A stretch of DNA of 34,299 nt from Thermoleophilia bacterium (GTDB lineage: Bacteria; Actinomycetota; Thermoleophilia; BMS3ABIN01), in assembly GCA_030650885.1 (NCBI GenBank), contig JAUSDE010000114.1:1-34299 (forward strand). The letters are read 5' to 3'. The position numbers and the translations under genes are program-made. The notes beneath the pieces are model-generated. The model was not told the origin of the DNA, did not search any database, and was given only the letters and a program-made list of their open reading frames with translations. Positions 1 through 7,357 of the stretch are shown piece after piece (position 1 is the first letter of the stretch; every line of letters starts with the position of its first letter).

Positions 1-1
1 A

Positions 2-400
2 AGAGCAATTAAGGCAGAAAAAGCACGAGAACAAAAATATGCTTCTGAAGTTACGACTCTGGCTAATACTTGCTCAAAGGCTTTAACAAATATTGGTGAA
101 TTCTTAGGAGATAATCCATATCCGCCTTTGTGGACTGATCAAGAGAAACTAAATCTTGCTGCAAGTATGGTCACTCTGCAACTAGCGTATGGTGATGCTC
201 AAAATTTTGATGTTCCTGCAAAATATACAGATGCACATAACTCACTTCTTGCCGGACTTAAGAAATATTCTGACTCAATGACACTAATGGCAGAGGGCAT
301 AGATAGCTTAGATGCTGGCACGCTTACTGCTGCAACAGATCTTTTGAACGAGGCTAATGTAAATATAAGCGACGCTACAACTAAGATTCTTGATTCATGA
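2..400 (+). CDS. Unknown helical protein, 5' end outside window
   Basis: The ORF track starts this gene at a TTG at 128, but the frame is open back to the first base of the window (upstream codons read AIKAEKAREQKYASEV...), so it is the 3' part of a longer gene. The visible 132 residues are rich in Ala, Asp, Leu and Lys and look all-helical, without Cys clusters, membrane segments or a known motif. I do not recognise the family. Base composition is strikingly AT-rich compared with the GC-rich core after 6 kb, suggesting acquired DNA. The frame closes with TGA at 398-400, but the codons after it (401-526) also read like helical protein, so the stop may be a nonsense mutation. It lies 106 bp upstream of the next gene on the same strand. 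Confidence 0.6.
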   Translation, partial: RAIKAEKAREQKYASEVTTLANTCSKALTNIGEFLGDNPYPPLWTDQEKLNLAASMVTLQLAYGDAQNFDVPAKYTDAHNSLLAGLKKYSDSMTLMAEGIDSLDAGTLTAATDLLNEANVNISDATTKILDS

Positions 401-506
401 GAAATTCGTGCAAATAGTGCATTGATAAAGTATATCGATCTGGGTATGGAAAGCTTGAAGACCAAAGGGAATCAGCTAAGTTATTTAGACAAAGGAGAAG
501 GAACTA

Positions 507-1238
507 GTGACAGATGCACCTACTGAGCTCACAAAACTTATAGAAGCAGAGAAAACCTATCAATCTTCAGTAAAAGAAGCGAAAAAAGTATTTAAAGAAA
601 CAAATAAAGTATGGGCCAAGAAGCTTAAGGAAGCTGAGAAATCCTTAAACAATGCATTAAGGAATGAGAGCATTGATCGTTTTGGGAAAATCAAACTGTT
701 TGAAGACAGAATAGAGTCACCAGAAGGAACTGCATTTTTTACAAATGGAGAAGTTAAGGCCGAAGTTGAAGCTGAAGGCAATTTGTCTATATCACAGCGC
801 CCCACTGTTACGCGATGGGCTTGTTGCGGTTGTTTTTCACTGGCGATGCCGAAAAAGACAACTCATGACTCAAGGCAATTGTTTCTAACTATTACCGCAC
901 CGGGCGTTGGCTTACTAGTAAAAAGCAAATTGCCAGACTCAAAAAAAATTCGGCAATTTGCCGTAAATGTCAATAGCGCCTATCAAAGTGCAGAAGTTAA
1001 AAAGAAATCGCGGGAAGATGCCGTTAAAGTTGCTACTTCCGGCTTGGAAACAGTAAAGAAGGAAATGGAAACTTCAACCTCGAAGGCGAAAGAAACGTTG
1101 TCTATCGTTATTGAAGACAAAAGTCAATTAAATGACGCGATCTTAGCAGCAGAAAATCAATTGTCTCAATCTGAAAATAAGAAACTTGCAGCAGAGGTAG
1201 AAAAAGCAAAAAAGCTATTACTTACCGAATCAGAGTAG
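507..1238 (+). CDS. Coiled-coil protein with central PH-like domain
   Basis: This 243-residue protein starts at GTG 507, with AAAGGAGAAGG (491-501) as a good ribosome site. Residues 1-55 are a charged Lys/Glu helix. Residues about 58-165 form a beta-rich segment (GKIKLFEDRIESPEG...) resembling the bacterial PH-like domains of actinobacterial hypothetical proteins. It contains a Cys-rich strand, WACCGCFSLAMPKK. Residues 170-243 return to a long Lys/Glu coiled coil. There is no signal peptide or convincing membrane helix, so it is probably cytoplasmic or peripherally membrane-bound. Function is unknown. It shares direction and AT-rich composition with the truncated gene upstream and may be co-transcribed with it. 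The PH-like call is inference from the strand pattern only. Confidence 0.7.
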   Translation: MTDAPTELTKLIEAEKTYQSSVKEAKKVFKETNKVWAKKLKEAEKSLNNALRNESIDRFGKIKLFEDRIESPEGTAFFTNGEVKAEVEAEGNLSISQRPTVTRWACCGCFSLAMPKKTTHDSRQLFLTITAPGVGLLVKSKLPDSKKIRQFAVNVNSAYQSAEVKKKSREDAVKVATSGLETVKKEMETSTSKAKETLSIVIEDKSQLNDAILAAENQLSQSENKKLAAEVEKAKKLLLTESE

Positions 1239-1412
1239 TGAAAGGGAGCCGCATAATCGTAGCCAACCGTGCAATATAAGCACGCTAGGGCATGGACCTA
1301 GTGGGTTATCAGATTATCCACTCTACATCGATATAAAGCCGCACTGGCAAATGCCGAAAGCTGGAAAGCCACACATAGTAATCTATTGACTTTTTAGCTT
1401 TTGGGAGATGAA
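1239..1412. other. Intergenic stretch, nothing recognised
   Basis: About 170 bp lie between the coiled-coil gene and the Mrr-type nuclease. I see no tRNA, clear hairpin terminator or strong promoter. This is where composition starts to change from very AT-rich to mixed. Confidence 0.4.
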
Positions 1413-2210
1413 ATGGCGAAGAAAAATGAAGGTCTTCTCGATCTACTCCTGGATTTTCTAATCAAATTACCTTGGTGGGTCAGTATTTGTATTGCCGTGA
1501 TCGGCGCCATGGTTTTTATGCTGATGGCGCCGCAGTCGCTTTGGCTAGCAATAATGTTTGCGTTTTGTTTCCTTATTGTTGCAGGAGGCTCGGCTCTCAT
1601 ATCGGCGAGAAAGAGAAGGCTACTAGACCGGCAGAAAAGTATCGAGTCGATTCGCTCTTTGGAATGGAAGCAATTCGAAGAGTTGCTTGGGGAGGCATTC
1701 CGGAGACTGGGCTACTCAGTAAAGGAAAATTCATCTGCTGGTCCAGACGGTGGCATCGATCTCACAATCAAACAAAACGGTAATGTTTATCTCGTCCAGT
1801 GCAAGCAGTGGCGTGTATTCAAGGTGGGCGTAAAGGTGGTGCGCGAGATGCTCGGCCTGGTGACCGCCCATGGCGCGCAAGGCACCATCATCGTGACATC
1901 GGGAATGTTCACTCAGGAGGCCAAGGCATTCGCTCAAGGAAAACCGATCGACTTGATTGAGGGACACCAACTCGTCGGTATGATTGAGTCTGTTCGGAGA
2001 GAATCAGCGATAACGGCAAGTGATACCTCGGGGCAGACGCGCTCCTTGGGAGTTCCCACTATGCAGTCGATCGCCAGTGCCCGACAGTGTCCTCGTTGCG
2101 GCGGCGAACTGGTCGTCAAAAAAGCGCGCCGAGGTCCTACAGCAGGGAGTAGCTTCTGGGGCTGCTCAAGCTTTCCGCAATGCAGGTATTCTGAAGGAAT
2201 TGAGAGTTAG
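1413..2210 (+). CDS. Membrane-anchored Mrr-type restriction endonuclease with zinc ribbon
   Basis: The track begins at TTG 1401, but GGGAG (1403-1407) sits correctly before ATG 1413, giving 265 residues. Residues 15-63 contain two hydrophobic helices. Residues about 78-190 are an Mrr-like catalytic domain of the PD-(D/E)xK fold: the GPDGGIDL acidic motif followed by VQCKQW, the (E/Q)xK element. Such domains cut modified or foreign DNA. The last 40 residues are a topoisomerase-type C4 zinc ribbon (CPRC...C...C), probably for DNA binding. Proteins with the TM-Mrr-ribbon order are widespread and usually called 'restriction endonuclease'; they belong to the type IV-like defence group, but substrates are unproven. 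It is followed by a strong bidirectional terminator. Domain assignment is firm; biological role is inferred. Confidence 0.88.
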   Translation: MAKKNEGLLDLLLDFLIKLPWWVSICIAVIGAMVFMLMAPQSLWLAIMFAFCFLIVAGGSALISARKRRLLDRQKSIESIRSLEWKQFEELLGEAFRRLGYSVKENSSAGPDGGIDLTIKQNGNVYLVQCKQWRVFKVGVKVVREMLGLVTAHGAQGTIIVTSGMFTQEAKAFAQGKPIDLIEGHQLVGMIESVRRESAITASDTSGQTRSLGVPTMQSIASARQCPRCGGELVVKKARRGPTAGSSFWGCSSFPQCRYSEGIES

Positions 2211-2291
2211 CAAACGACGATTCTCTAAGCGACGCTTCTCTCCTCCTCAATCGGAATTCCTCGTATCTCGTAATTCTCACAAATAACTATT

Positions 2292-2323
2292 AAAAAAGGG
2301 ACTCCCTCACAGGAGCCCCTTTT
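2292..2323. terminator. Bidirectional rho-independent terminator
   Basis: The hairpin GGGACTCC-ctcaca-GGAGCCCC (one A/C mismatch) is flanked by AAAAAA on the left and TTTT on the right. It lies between the converging Mrr gene and vWA gene and can serve both. Confidence 0.75.
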
Positions 2324-2338
2324 CCATCAACTCAAGTA

Positions 2339-2998
2339 TTACTTCTTCCGCAGCTTCTCACTCTTCTGCAAGGAGCGGTCGAACTCATCAAATACAACGT
2401 TTTCAACCCGGCCTGACCGCAGGTCGCTGTAGCGTGAGGATGTCGATCTCCAGGCGGCCGCCACACCTACTTCATCCTTGTCGTAGGCCATAACTGATGC
2501 CGCACTAACGCCATGGGCTAGTGCATCGTCGATTGCATCCAGGTCAGCGCTGAGGAAGACAAACTTCCAGCCATCCTCCTGCTTCTTGTTTATCATCTTC
2601 GTGATCTGCCCTCTGGTGAACTCATGGCTATCATTCTCCTGCCCATCGGTCACGACGAGCATTACCACGTGGGCCGGCATTTCCATCTCGGGCATGACCG
2701 CGAGGTTCTGCTCCAGGTCGTTTATGCCCCGCCCGATGGCATCGAGCAGCGGTGTAGCAGCCCGGGGGACGTATGTCTTGCGAGTCAGCTTGGGTACGGC
2801 GCTGATCAGCTTGAAGTCATGGATCACCTCGTACGGGTCCTCGGAGTCGAACTGGACCAGCGTCAGCGTTCCCACACCCGGCCGTTTCTTCTGATCGGCG
2901 AGAAAAGTGTTAAAGCCGCCGATGGTGTCGTCCCGGATCGGTTCCATCGAGCCAGTCCGGTCGAGTATTACTGAGATATGGCTGTAGTCTTCTTTCAT
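2339..2998 (-). CDS. von Willebrand factor A domain protein
   Basis: A 219-residue protein consisting almost entirely of one vWA domain. The MIDAS metal site is visible as D13-x-T15-x-S17 (DRTGSM), with the later conserved Thr in a PRAATPLLDAI segment and the Asp in VTDGQEN. The middle follows the alternating strand-helix pattern (HVVMLVVTDG, KFVFLSADLD). No signal peptide or membrane helix is present, so it is an intracellular, metal-dependent protein-interaction module. GGGAGG lies 7 bases before the ATG. It is the downstream partner of the HNH-like gene (15-bp gap), so the two are likely co-transcribed. Similar stand-alone vWA proteins occur near phage or stress genes; the specific partner is unknown. 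Confidence 0.85.
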   Translation of the reverse strand: MKEDYSHISVILDRTGSMEPIRDDTIGGFNTFLADQKKRPGVGTLTLVQFDSEDPYEVIHDFKLISAVPKLTRKTYVPRAATPLLDAIGRGINDLEQNLAVMPEMEMPAHVVMLVVTDGQENDSHEFTRGQITKMINKKQEDGWKFVFLSADLDAIDDALAHGVSAASVMAYDKDEVGVAAAWRSTSSRYSDLRSGRVENVVFDEFDRSLQKSEKLRKK

Positions 2999-3013
2999 TT
3001 TGGGCCTCCCTTT

Positions 3014-3253
3014 CTATTGGTGGATCTGCCGATGGCATCCCTTGCACACGGTTACTACCTTTCCCCTGGCATCATGGTGGAAGTGCGCCAAGTCCAGGTC
3101 CCAGCCGGTCTCGAACGGATCGGTAGTCAGCCGCTGGCTACAGTAATGGCACTTGCCGCCGTCGAGCATGTAGCTTTTGTCGAGGCTGTGCTGGAACTTG
3201 TCGTATATGCCGTAGTTCTTCTCCATGTAGCGTTCAAGCATGGTTCTGGCCAT
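3014..3253 (-). CDS. Small HNH-like zinc protein
   Basis: A 79-residue protein with two Cys pairs, C35-x2-C38 (CHYC) and C70-x2-C73 (CKGC), around a His-rich LAHFHHD segment. It ends in CHRQIHQ. This is the layout of a compact HNH/treble-clef nuclease: zinc knuckle, His motif, second knuckle followed by His. The active-site His motif is less regular than in classic HNH enzymes, so activity is uncertain. GGGGAGG before the ATG is an excellent ribosome site. It is first in a two-gene minus-strand unit with the vWA gene. The shared upstream region (3254-3458) contains a palindrome and promoter-like sequences. Confidence 0.7.
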   Translation of the reverse strand: MARTMLERYMEKNYGIYDKFQHSLDKSYMLDGGKCHYCSQRLTTDPFETGWDLDLAHFHHDARGKVVTVCKGCHRQIHQ

Positions 3254-3374
3254 TCGTCCTCCCCTGGTGGTGATCGCCCGGTCACGGATACGCTGATGAA
3301 TCTGATTGACACTTGTAGAATGTTAACAGGGGGGTCGGACGGAAAAACGGCGATTGATGAGTATTTATAAATAG

Positions 3375-3398
3375 TATACTATGTATATACAAAGTATA
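3375..3398. promoter_or_regulatory. 24-bp near-perfect palindrome, putative operator
   Basis: TATACTATGTATATACAAAGTATA equals its own reverse complement except at one symmetric pair, with a perfect core TGTATATACA. It lies between divergent genes. On the minus strand it overlaps a TTGCCG-17-TATACA promoter-like pair pointing at the HNH/vWA unit. On the plus strand TATACT could serve as a -10 box for the CopG-type gene. Ribbon-helix-helix proteins commonly bind such dyads and repress their own genes, so the adjacent CopG protein is the obvious candidate binder (inference). Confidence 0.55.
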
Positions 3399-3458
3399 AC
3401 ACAGCGGCAAATCAAAACAAAATGATTTCAGGGCCCGAAAAAGGTAAAATGAAAGTCA

Positions 3459-3785
3459 ATGAAGCCAAAGAAAACAACACCAGCGGGGAAGAGCAAGAAG
3501 TTCAAGCTTCAGGAAACCCTCGGCAGGAGCGACCTGGAGATCATCAATATGCTGGACAGCAGCAGTCCCGAAAAGATGATGGACCAGCTGACGCCATATG
3601 AAGAACGTCTGGCGTATTCCTCAAGCCATAAAAAGACCATCAGCATCCGCCTGCCCGAATATCTTACGCTCAAGCTGAAGGAGATCGCTCGCAGGAAGGG
3701 GATCGGGTACCAGCCGCTTATAAGGATGTGGCTTATTGAGAGGCTGGAGGAGGAGCTGGATGGGGAATCTGAAAGCGAGGAATGA
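3459..3785 (+). CDS. Ribbon-helix-helix (CopG/BrnA-type) antitoxin-like protein
   Basis: This 108-residue protein has a basic N-terminus and a C-terminal ribbon-helix-helix domain: the DNA-contacting strand KKTISIRLPEYL followed by two helices (LKLKEIARRKGIGYQPLIRMWLIERLEEEL). This matches the CopG-family antitoxin group, which neutralises a small toxin and represses its own operon. No BrnT-like or RelE-like toxin gene is visible on either side, so it is an orphan antitoxin or a stand-alone regulator. The ribosome site is weak (AAAGGTAAAATGAAAGTCA). A near-perfect palindrome lies about 60 bp upstream and is its likely operator. Fold assignment is confident; the antitoxin role is not. Confidence 0.8.
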   Translation: MKPKKTTPAGKSKKFKLQETLGRSDLEIINMLDSSSPEKMMDQLTPYEERLAYSSSHKKTISIRLPEYLTLKLKEIARRKGIGYQPLIRMWLIERLEEELDGESESEE

Positions 3786-3965
3786 TTCGTCCCACCCCGT
3801 AGGTTTCAAGCCCACCAGTAGTATAATCCTTAAATGCCAGGCGCATGCTCTCACTCTTCGAAGGTAGAACGCCGTTCATTTACTTTCCGCCACTAACCAC
3901 GTAGCATTAATTACTTTTCAGTGATTGTGTTAACCACACTCTCAGCACTGAATGCTCCAAGTTAG

Positions 3966-4997
3966 GTGCAAAAAATGAAATACGAAGAACTTAAAGAATT
4001 CATTTCAGTGAAGATGCGAATGTCGCATGTCTATCAGCCAGTAATGCTCATCAGCCTTCTGGAAAACAACGGCAGATGTCATGAAACGCAAATTGCTTCA
4101 GCTTTGCTTTCTCAGGATCAGAGTCAACTCGAGTACTACACAAAAATTACAAATAATATGGTAGGCAAAGTACTGAGGAGCCATGACGTTGTTATTCGAG
4201 ATCCAAGGATCAAAGAGTACGCCCTAATCGACTATGAATTGCTTAACGAACAGCAAAGGCTTTCTTTAATTGATCTATGTAAAAAGAGATTGACTGATTT
4301 TGTGGAAACAAGAGGAAAGAAGATCTTTGATCATCGGCGTAAATCGTCAGGCTACATCAGTGGAACGATCAGATATGAGGTGTTAAAAAGGGCAAAGTTT
4401 CGCTGTGAGCTCTGCGGAATTTCCGCGTATGAAAAAGCCCTTGAAGTCGATCACATAATACCCAGAAATAATGGCGGCTCTGATGACATCAGTAATTTCC
4501 AAAGTTTATGTTATAGCTGCAATTCAATGAAGCGAGATCGGGATGACACTGATTTCAGGGCAATAAGGGATTCATATGATTCAAGGAAATCAGGTTGTAT
4601 CTTTTGTGAAACACCGGAAGATCGAATTATTGATGAAAATGAACTAGCAAATGTGATTCGAGATGGTTTTCCGGTGACCGAACACCATTCGCTGATAATA
4701 CCGAAGCGGCACGTGTCTTCCTATTTTGATTTGGGGCAATCTGAGATTAACGCCATTAATCAATTAATTGTTCTGACAAAAAATGATATTGAGGAACAAG
4801 ACAAGGCTGTCACGGGCTTCAATGTTGGTATTAACTCGGGAAAAAGCGCCGGGCAAACGATATCTCATTGCCATGTACATCTAATACCGCGGCGAGATGG
4901 CGACGTTGAAAACCCATTGGGGCGGTGTGAGGCATATTATTCCGGGAAAAGGTTTCTATTAAATTTAATATGCGGGAGCAAGCACCTTGTACATTGA
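3966..4997 (+). CDS. HNH endonuclease - HIT domain fusion protein
   Basis: 343 residues; the track uses GTG 3966, but ATG 3975 sits after an AGGTG site and is equally likely. Residues about 20-95 resemble a winged-helix N-domain of restriction-type proteins. Residues 137-192 are an HNH nuclease: C147/C150 and C182/C185 bind the structural zinc, VDHIIP gives the catalytic His, and NFQSLC the Asn. Residues 211-325 are a HIT domain starting CIFCE, with the catalytic histidine triad H301-x-H303-x-H305 (SHCHVHLIP). HIT enzymes hydrolyse or transfer nucleotides, for example removing AMP from adenylated DNA ends. Joining both in one chain suggests a nuclease coupled to nucleotide or DNA-end processing. 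It overlaps the next HNH gene by 11 bp and is AT-rich, consistent with a mobile defence module. Confidence 0.85.
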   Translation: MQKMKYEELKEFISVKMRMSHVYQPVMLISLLENNGRCHETQIASALLSQDQSQLEYYTKITNNMVGKVLRSHDVVIRDPRIKEYALIDYELLNEQQRLSLIDLCKKRLTDFVETRGKKIFDHRRKSSGYISGTIRYEVLKRAKFRCELCGISAYEKALEVDHIIPRNNGGSDDISNFQSLCYSCNSMKRDRDDTDFRAIRDSYDSRKSGCIFCETPEDRIIDENELANVIRDGFPVTEHHSLIIPKRHVSSYFDLGQSEINAINQLIVLTKNDIEEQDKAVTGFNVGINSGKSAGQTISHCHVHLIPRRDGDVENPLGRCEAYYSGKRFLLNLICGSKHLVH

Positions 4998-5901
4998 CGA
5001 TAAAAGAGTCCGTCTTGCTGCCTTTGACTGGCTATCTGCACAAGAACGGATTTACGGCGACGTCCTTCCTCGGAAGATCCTTGAGCAAGGATTTATAATC
5101 GATGGTCAGCGCGTTCCTCTCATATCCGCACAAGGTATCTTCAAGCCTAAAGTACTGGCAGAGATTCCCATTTCTATAACCACTTCACCAAAGGGCCCAT
5201 ATGATGACCAGATGGGCGGCAATGATCTTCTGTCCTACAGATATCGTGGCATAGACCCTATGCATCGTGACAATGTTGGTCTACGCAAAGCTATGGTTGA
5301 GAAAACGCCCCTCATATATTTCTTTGGTCTCATGCCGGGGAAATATGTAGCAGTTCGTCCGGTTTTCATAGCAGGCGATGACCCAGTCAACCTGACCTTT
5401 GACGTTGCAGTGGATGATCGGGACCTAATTGGTTACTACGCGCGCAAGCAAACCAATGCCGTAGCGGATTCGTCGGTTGACGAAGGGCGAAGAGTATATA
5501 TTACCGCGGTTGTGAAGCAACGCCTGCATCAGAGAGGCTTTCGATTAAAAGTTCTCAGCGCATATCACGAGCAGTGCGCTCTATGTAGGTTAAAACATGC
5601 GGAACTACTCGATGCAGCTCATATAATTCCTGATGGGGAACCTGGTGGTGAGCCAGTCGTGACCAATGGATTAGCTCTCTGTAAGCTGCACCACGCCGCA
5701 TTTGATAACTTCTTTCTGGGAATACGACCTGACTATATGGTCGAGGTGAGGAAAGACATACTGGCTGAAGAGGATGGACCTATGCTTCAGCACGGGCTTA
5801 AGGGGCTTCAAGGTGGGAAGTTGATTATTCCGCGAGCTCTAAATGCGCGGCCATCTCCAGGTAAACTTGAAATCAGGTATAAGCAGTTTTTAGCTTCGTA
5901 A
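4987..5901 (+). CDS. HNH restriction endonuclease (HNH_2 / COG3440-like)
   Basis: 304 residues starting at TTG 4987, inside the end of the HNH-HIT gene, which implies coupled translation. Residues 1-165 form an N-terminal recognition-type domain, recognisable by phrases such as ISITTSPKGPYDD and LLSYRYRG. Residues about 185-245 are an HNH module of the HNH_2 type: CALC knuckle, DAAHIIP catalytic His, then NGLALCKLHHAAFD. Relatives are annotated as putative restriction endonucleases. Some relatives carry domains reading modified DNA, including phosphorothioate-binding domains; whether this N-domain does so cannot be told by eye. The gene is the last before the tRNA fragment at the island edge. 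Likely defence against foreign or modified DNA, with the HNH-HIT protein as partner (inference). Confidence 0.85.
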   Translation: MYIDDKRVRLAAFDWLSAQERIYGDVLPRKILEQGFIIDGQRVPLISAQGIFKPKVLAEIPISITTSPKGPYDDQMGGNDLLSYRYRGIDPMHRDNVGLRKAMVEKTPLIYFFGLMPGKYVAVRPVFIAGDDPVNLTFDVAVDDRDLIGYYARKQTNAVADSSVDEGRRVYITAVVKQRLHQRGFRLKVLSAYHEQCALCRLKHAELLDAAHIIPDGEPGGEPVVTNGLALCKLHHAAFDNFFLGIRPDYMVEVRKDILAEEDGPMLQHGLKGLQGGKLIIPRALNARPSPGKLEIRYKQFLAS

Positions 5902-5906
5902 AAGAC

Positions 5907-5967
5907 TGGTGTCGGAGGGGGGACTTGAACCCCCATGAGCCATTGGTACACTAGGCCTTCAACCTAA
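5907..5967 (-). pseudogene. 3' fragment of a tRNA-Leu-like gene (putative att scar)
   Basis: On the minus strand the sequence reads as an anticodon stem-loop (TTAGG-TTGAAGG-CCTAG), a long class II variable region, a perfect T-arm (GGGGG-TTCAAGT-CCCCC), and the acceptor 3' strand CTCCGAC-A-CCA. The 5' half (acceptor and D-arm) is missing. The long variable arm with discriminator A fits Leu rather than Ser. The loop reads GAA at the anticodon position; a normal Leu CAA loop would differ by one base. Integrases often recombine at a tRNA anticodon loop and leave such a 3' copy, so this probably marks the right end of the island at 1-5900. No integrase is visible in the window. Confidence 0.7.
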
Positions 5968-6162
5968 TGTAAAGATAATTCAGTTCGACGGGTGTCAGTT
6001 GGCGGTCAAACTTGAGATTCATGCGAGTGAGCATCCCGTAGAAATTGATATTCGACCGACTCGACCCCCTAATTAAGACTTAGCCCACTGTCCATACTCC
6101 ACGCTGAGTGAAAACAAAAGGTCGCTACTTGTCTCGATGAGTGAGCTTCTCGAAGCTCGCCA

Positions 6163-6834
6163 TCAGTCTTTGCGGAACGCCACTGCAATCATCCCGACTG
6201 ATTCGTCCGTGAATGGCGAGCGATCATCATCTCCGTACAGACCGATCATTCGAAAGCCGCACCGGGCGAGCAGATGCTCTAATTCGTAGCGATACATAAG
6301 GCGCATGGGGAAGGTCTCGGTTACCCGGATCGACGAACCATCGGCCTCGCCAATTTCGTACGTCATCTCACATTCGTTGCACTGGAGGGGGCGATTGTAG
6401 ACGCAGGACGACATCCATCTGCGGACGGTCCGACCTTCCGTCCACTCGACGACATCGACGCACGATTCGCCGTTCTTGGTCTCCAGGATAGTTTCGCCGT
6501 CCGCTGATTCCGTCTTTATCGAGCTGGGCGCGGGGTCGGGGTTGAAAAGGTCGAGCACCAGCATACCCTGTGGAGCCAGCTGAGAGTGACAGCTTTCCAG
6601 GCACGAAAGCTGGTCGTCGACTGTGCGCAGGTGGTGAAAACTGTTGAAGCTGCAGAAGATCGCCGAGAATTTGCGATCGAGGTCGAATGACGCCATATCA
6701 CCCATGACAAGGCTGACCCGGTCGCGCATTTCTGCCGGGGTAGCTTCCAACTTTGCGCGGCAACGATCCAGCATCTGCGTGGAGAAGTCGAGGCCGGTGA
6801 TCTCGTAGCCGGCCTGGGCGAGAGGGAGCAGCAC
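6163..6834 (-). pseudogene. Class I SAM methyltransferase lacking its N-terminus
   Basis: The 223-residue frame begins MLLPLAQAGYEITGLDFS. In this family that segment directly follows the SAM-binding glycine loop (LxxGCGTGR), which is absent. Codons upstream of GTG 6834 read LCFNLCH, with no resemblance to motif I. Only 30 bp further upstream lies the end of the next gene. Later motifs are intact: VMGDMASFDL (motif II area), FCSFNSFHHL, and the C-terminal GLYGDDDRSPFTDESVGMIAVA typical of small-molecule methyltransferases. So the first 40-60 residues seem deleted by a rearrangement with its breakpoint near 6835. Without motif I it should not bind SAM, hence pseudogene. There is no ribosome site before the GTG. 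Confidence 0.65.
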
Positions 6835-6864
6835 ATGACAAAGATTAAAACAGAGTTTTGGGGC

Positions 6865-7119
6865 TCACATCGCCAAAGCTTTCATGGCTTCATAGACCAG
6901 AAAAGCCGGCCATACGAGTGCTTTGAGAACTCCCAGCACACCATTCCAAAAACCATCTGCAAATTTGATGTAGTAGACAACTGCCCCTATGAATCCCAGG
7001 AACCATACCGCTCCGGCTGAACCATTCTGAGTTGCACTTTTTTTACCTGATCCGGAACAACTATCCTCAAGCTTCTTCTCTATCTTTCTCTCAATTTCTT
7101 TTTCCTGTTCTGTATTCAT
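6865..7119 (-). CDS. Small membrane protein, charged N-terminus
   Basis: 84 residues. Residues 1-25 form a highly charged Glu/Lys helix. After a Ser/Gly linker come a hydrophobic segment (AVWFLGFIGAVVYYIKF) and a second one (FWNGVLGVLKALVWPAFLVYEAM). This layout is shared by a common family of small bacterial inner-membrane proteins of unknown function. AAGGAT precedes the ATG. It ends just before the breakpoint that truncates the methyltransferase, so it may be the younger neighbour there. Confidence 0.75.
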   Translation of the reverse strand: MNTEQEKEIERKIEKKLEDSCSGSGKKSATQNGSAGAVWFLGFIGAVVYYIKFADGFWNGVLGVLKALVWPAFLVYEAMKALAM

Positions 7120-7357
7120 GATAGATCCTTAAATTGTTTTTCTGTTTATACCATCGCTGCAGCATTATTAATCACTATATCCACGAATGGATTATGTCGC
7201 GCAGATAAGGAAAAGGTGGAAAATAGCAGCGAATGACAATAAACTAATATTTGGTCTTCTATGAGGGCCTGTTGGCAGCGAAATATGGAGCCTTCCCTCA
7301 ATGACCAGAATTTGCCCCTGACCCTGTTTCACACGAACTGGGAGGTGCGGTAGCAAA

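Noticed and set aside
398-400. TGA in the first gene considered as selenocysteine
   Set aside because: It falls between Ser and Glu in a Cys-free helical region with no SECIS-like stem.
3014-3785. Toxin-antitoxin pair with the CopG-type gene
   Set aside because: The neighbouring genes are not recognisable toxins and are transcribed away from it, so a classical pair is not supported.
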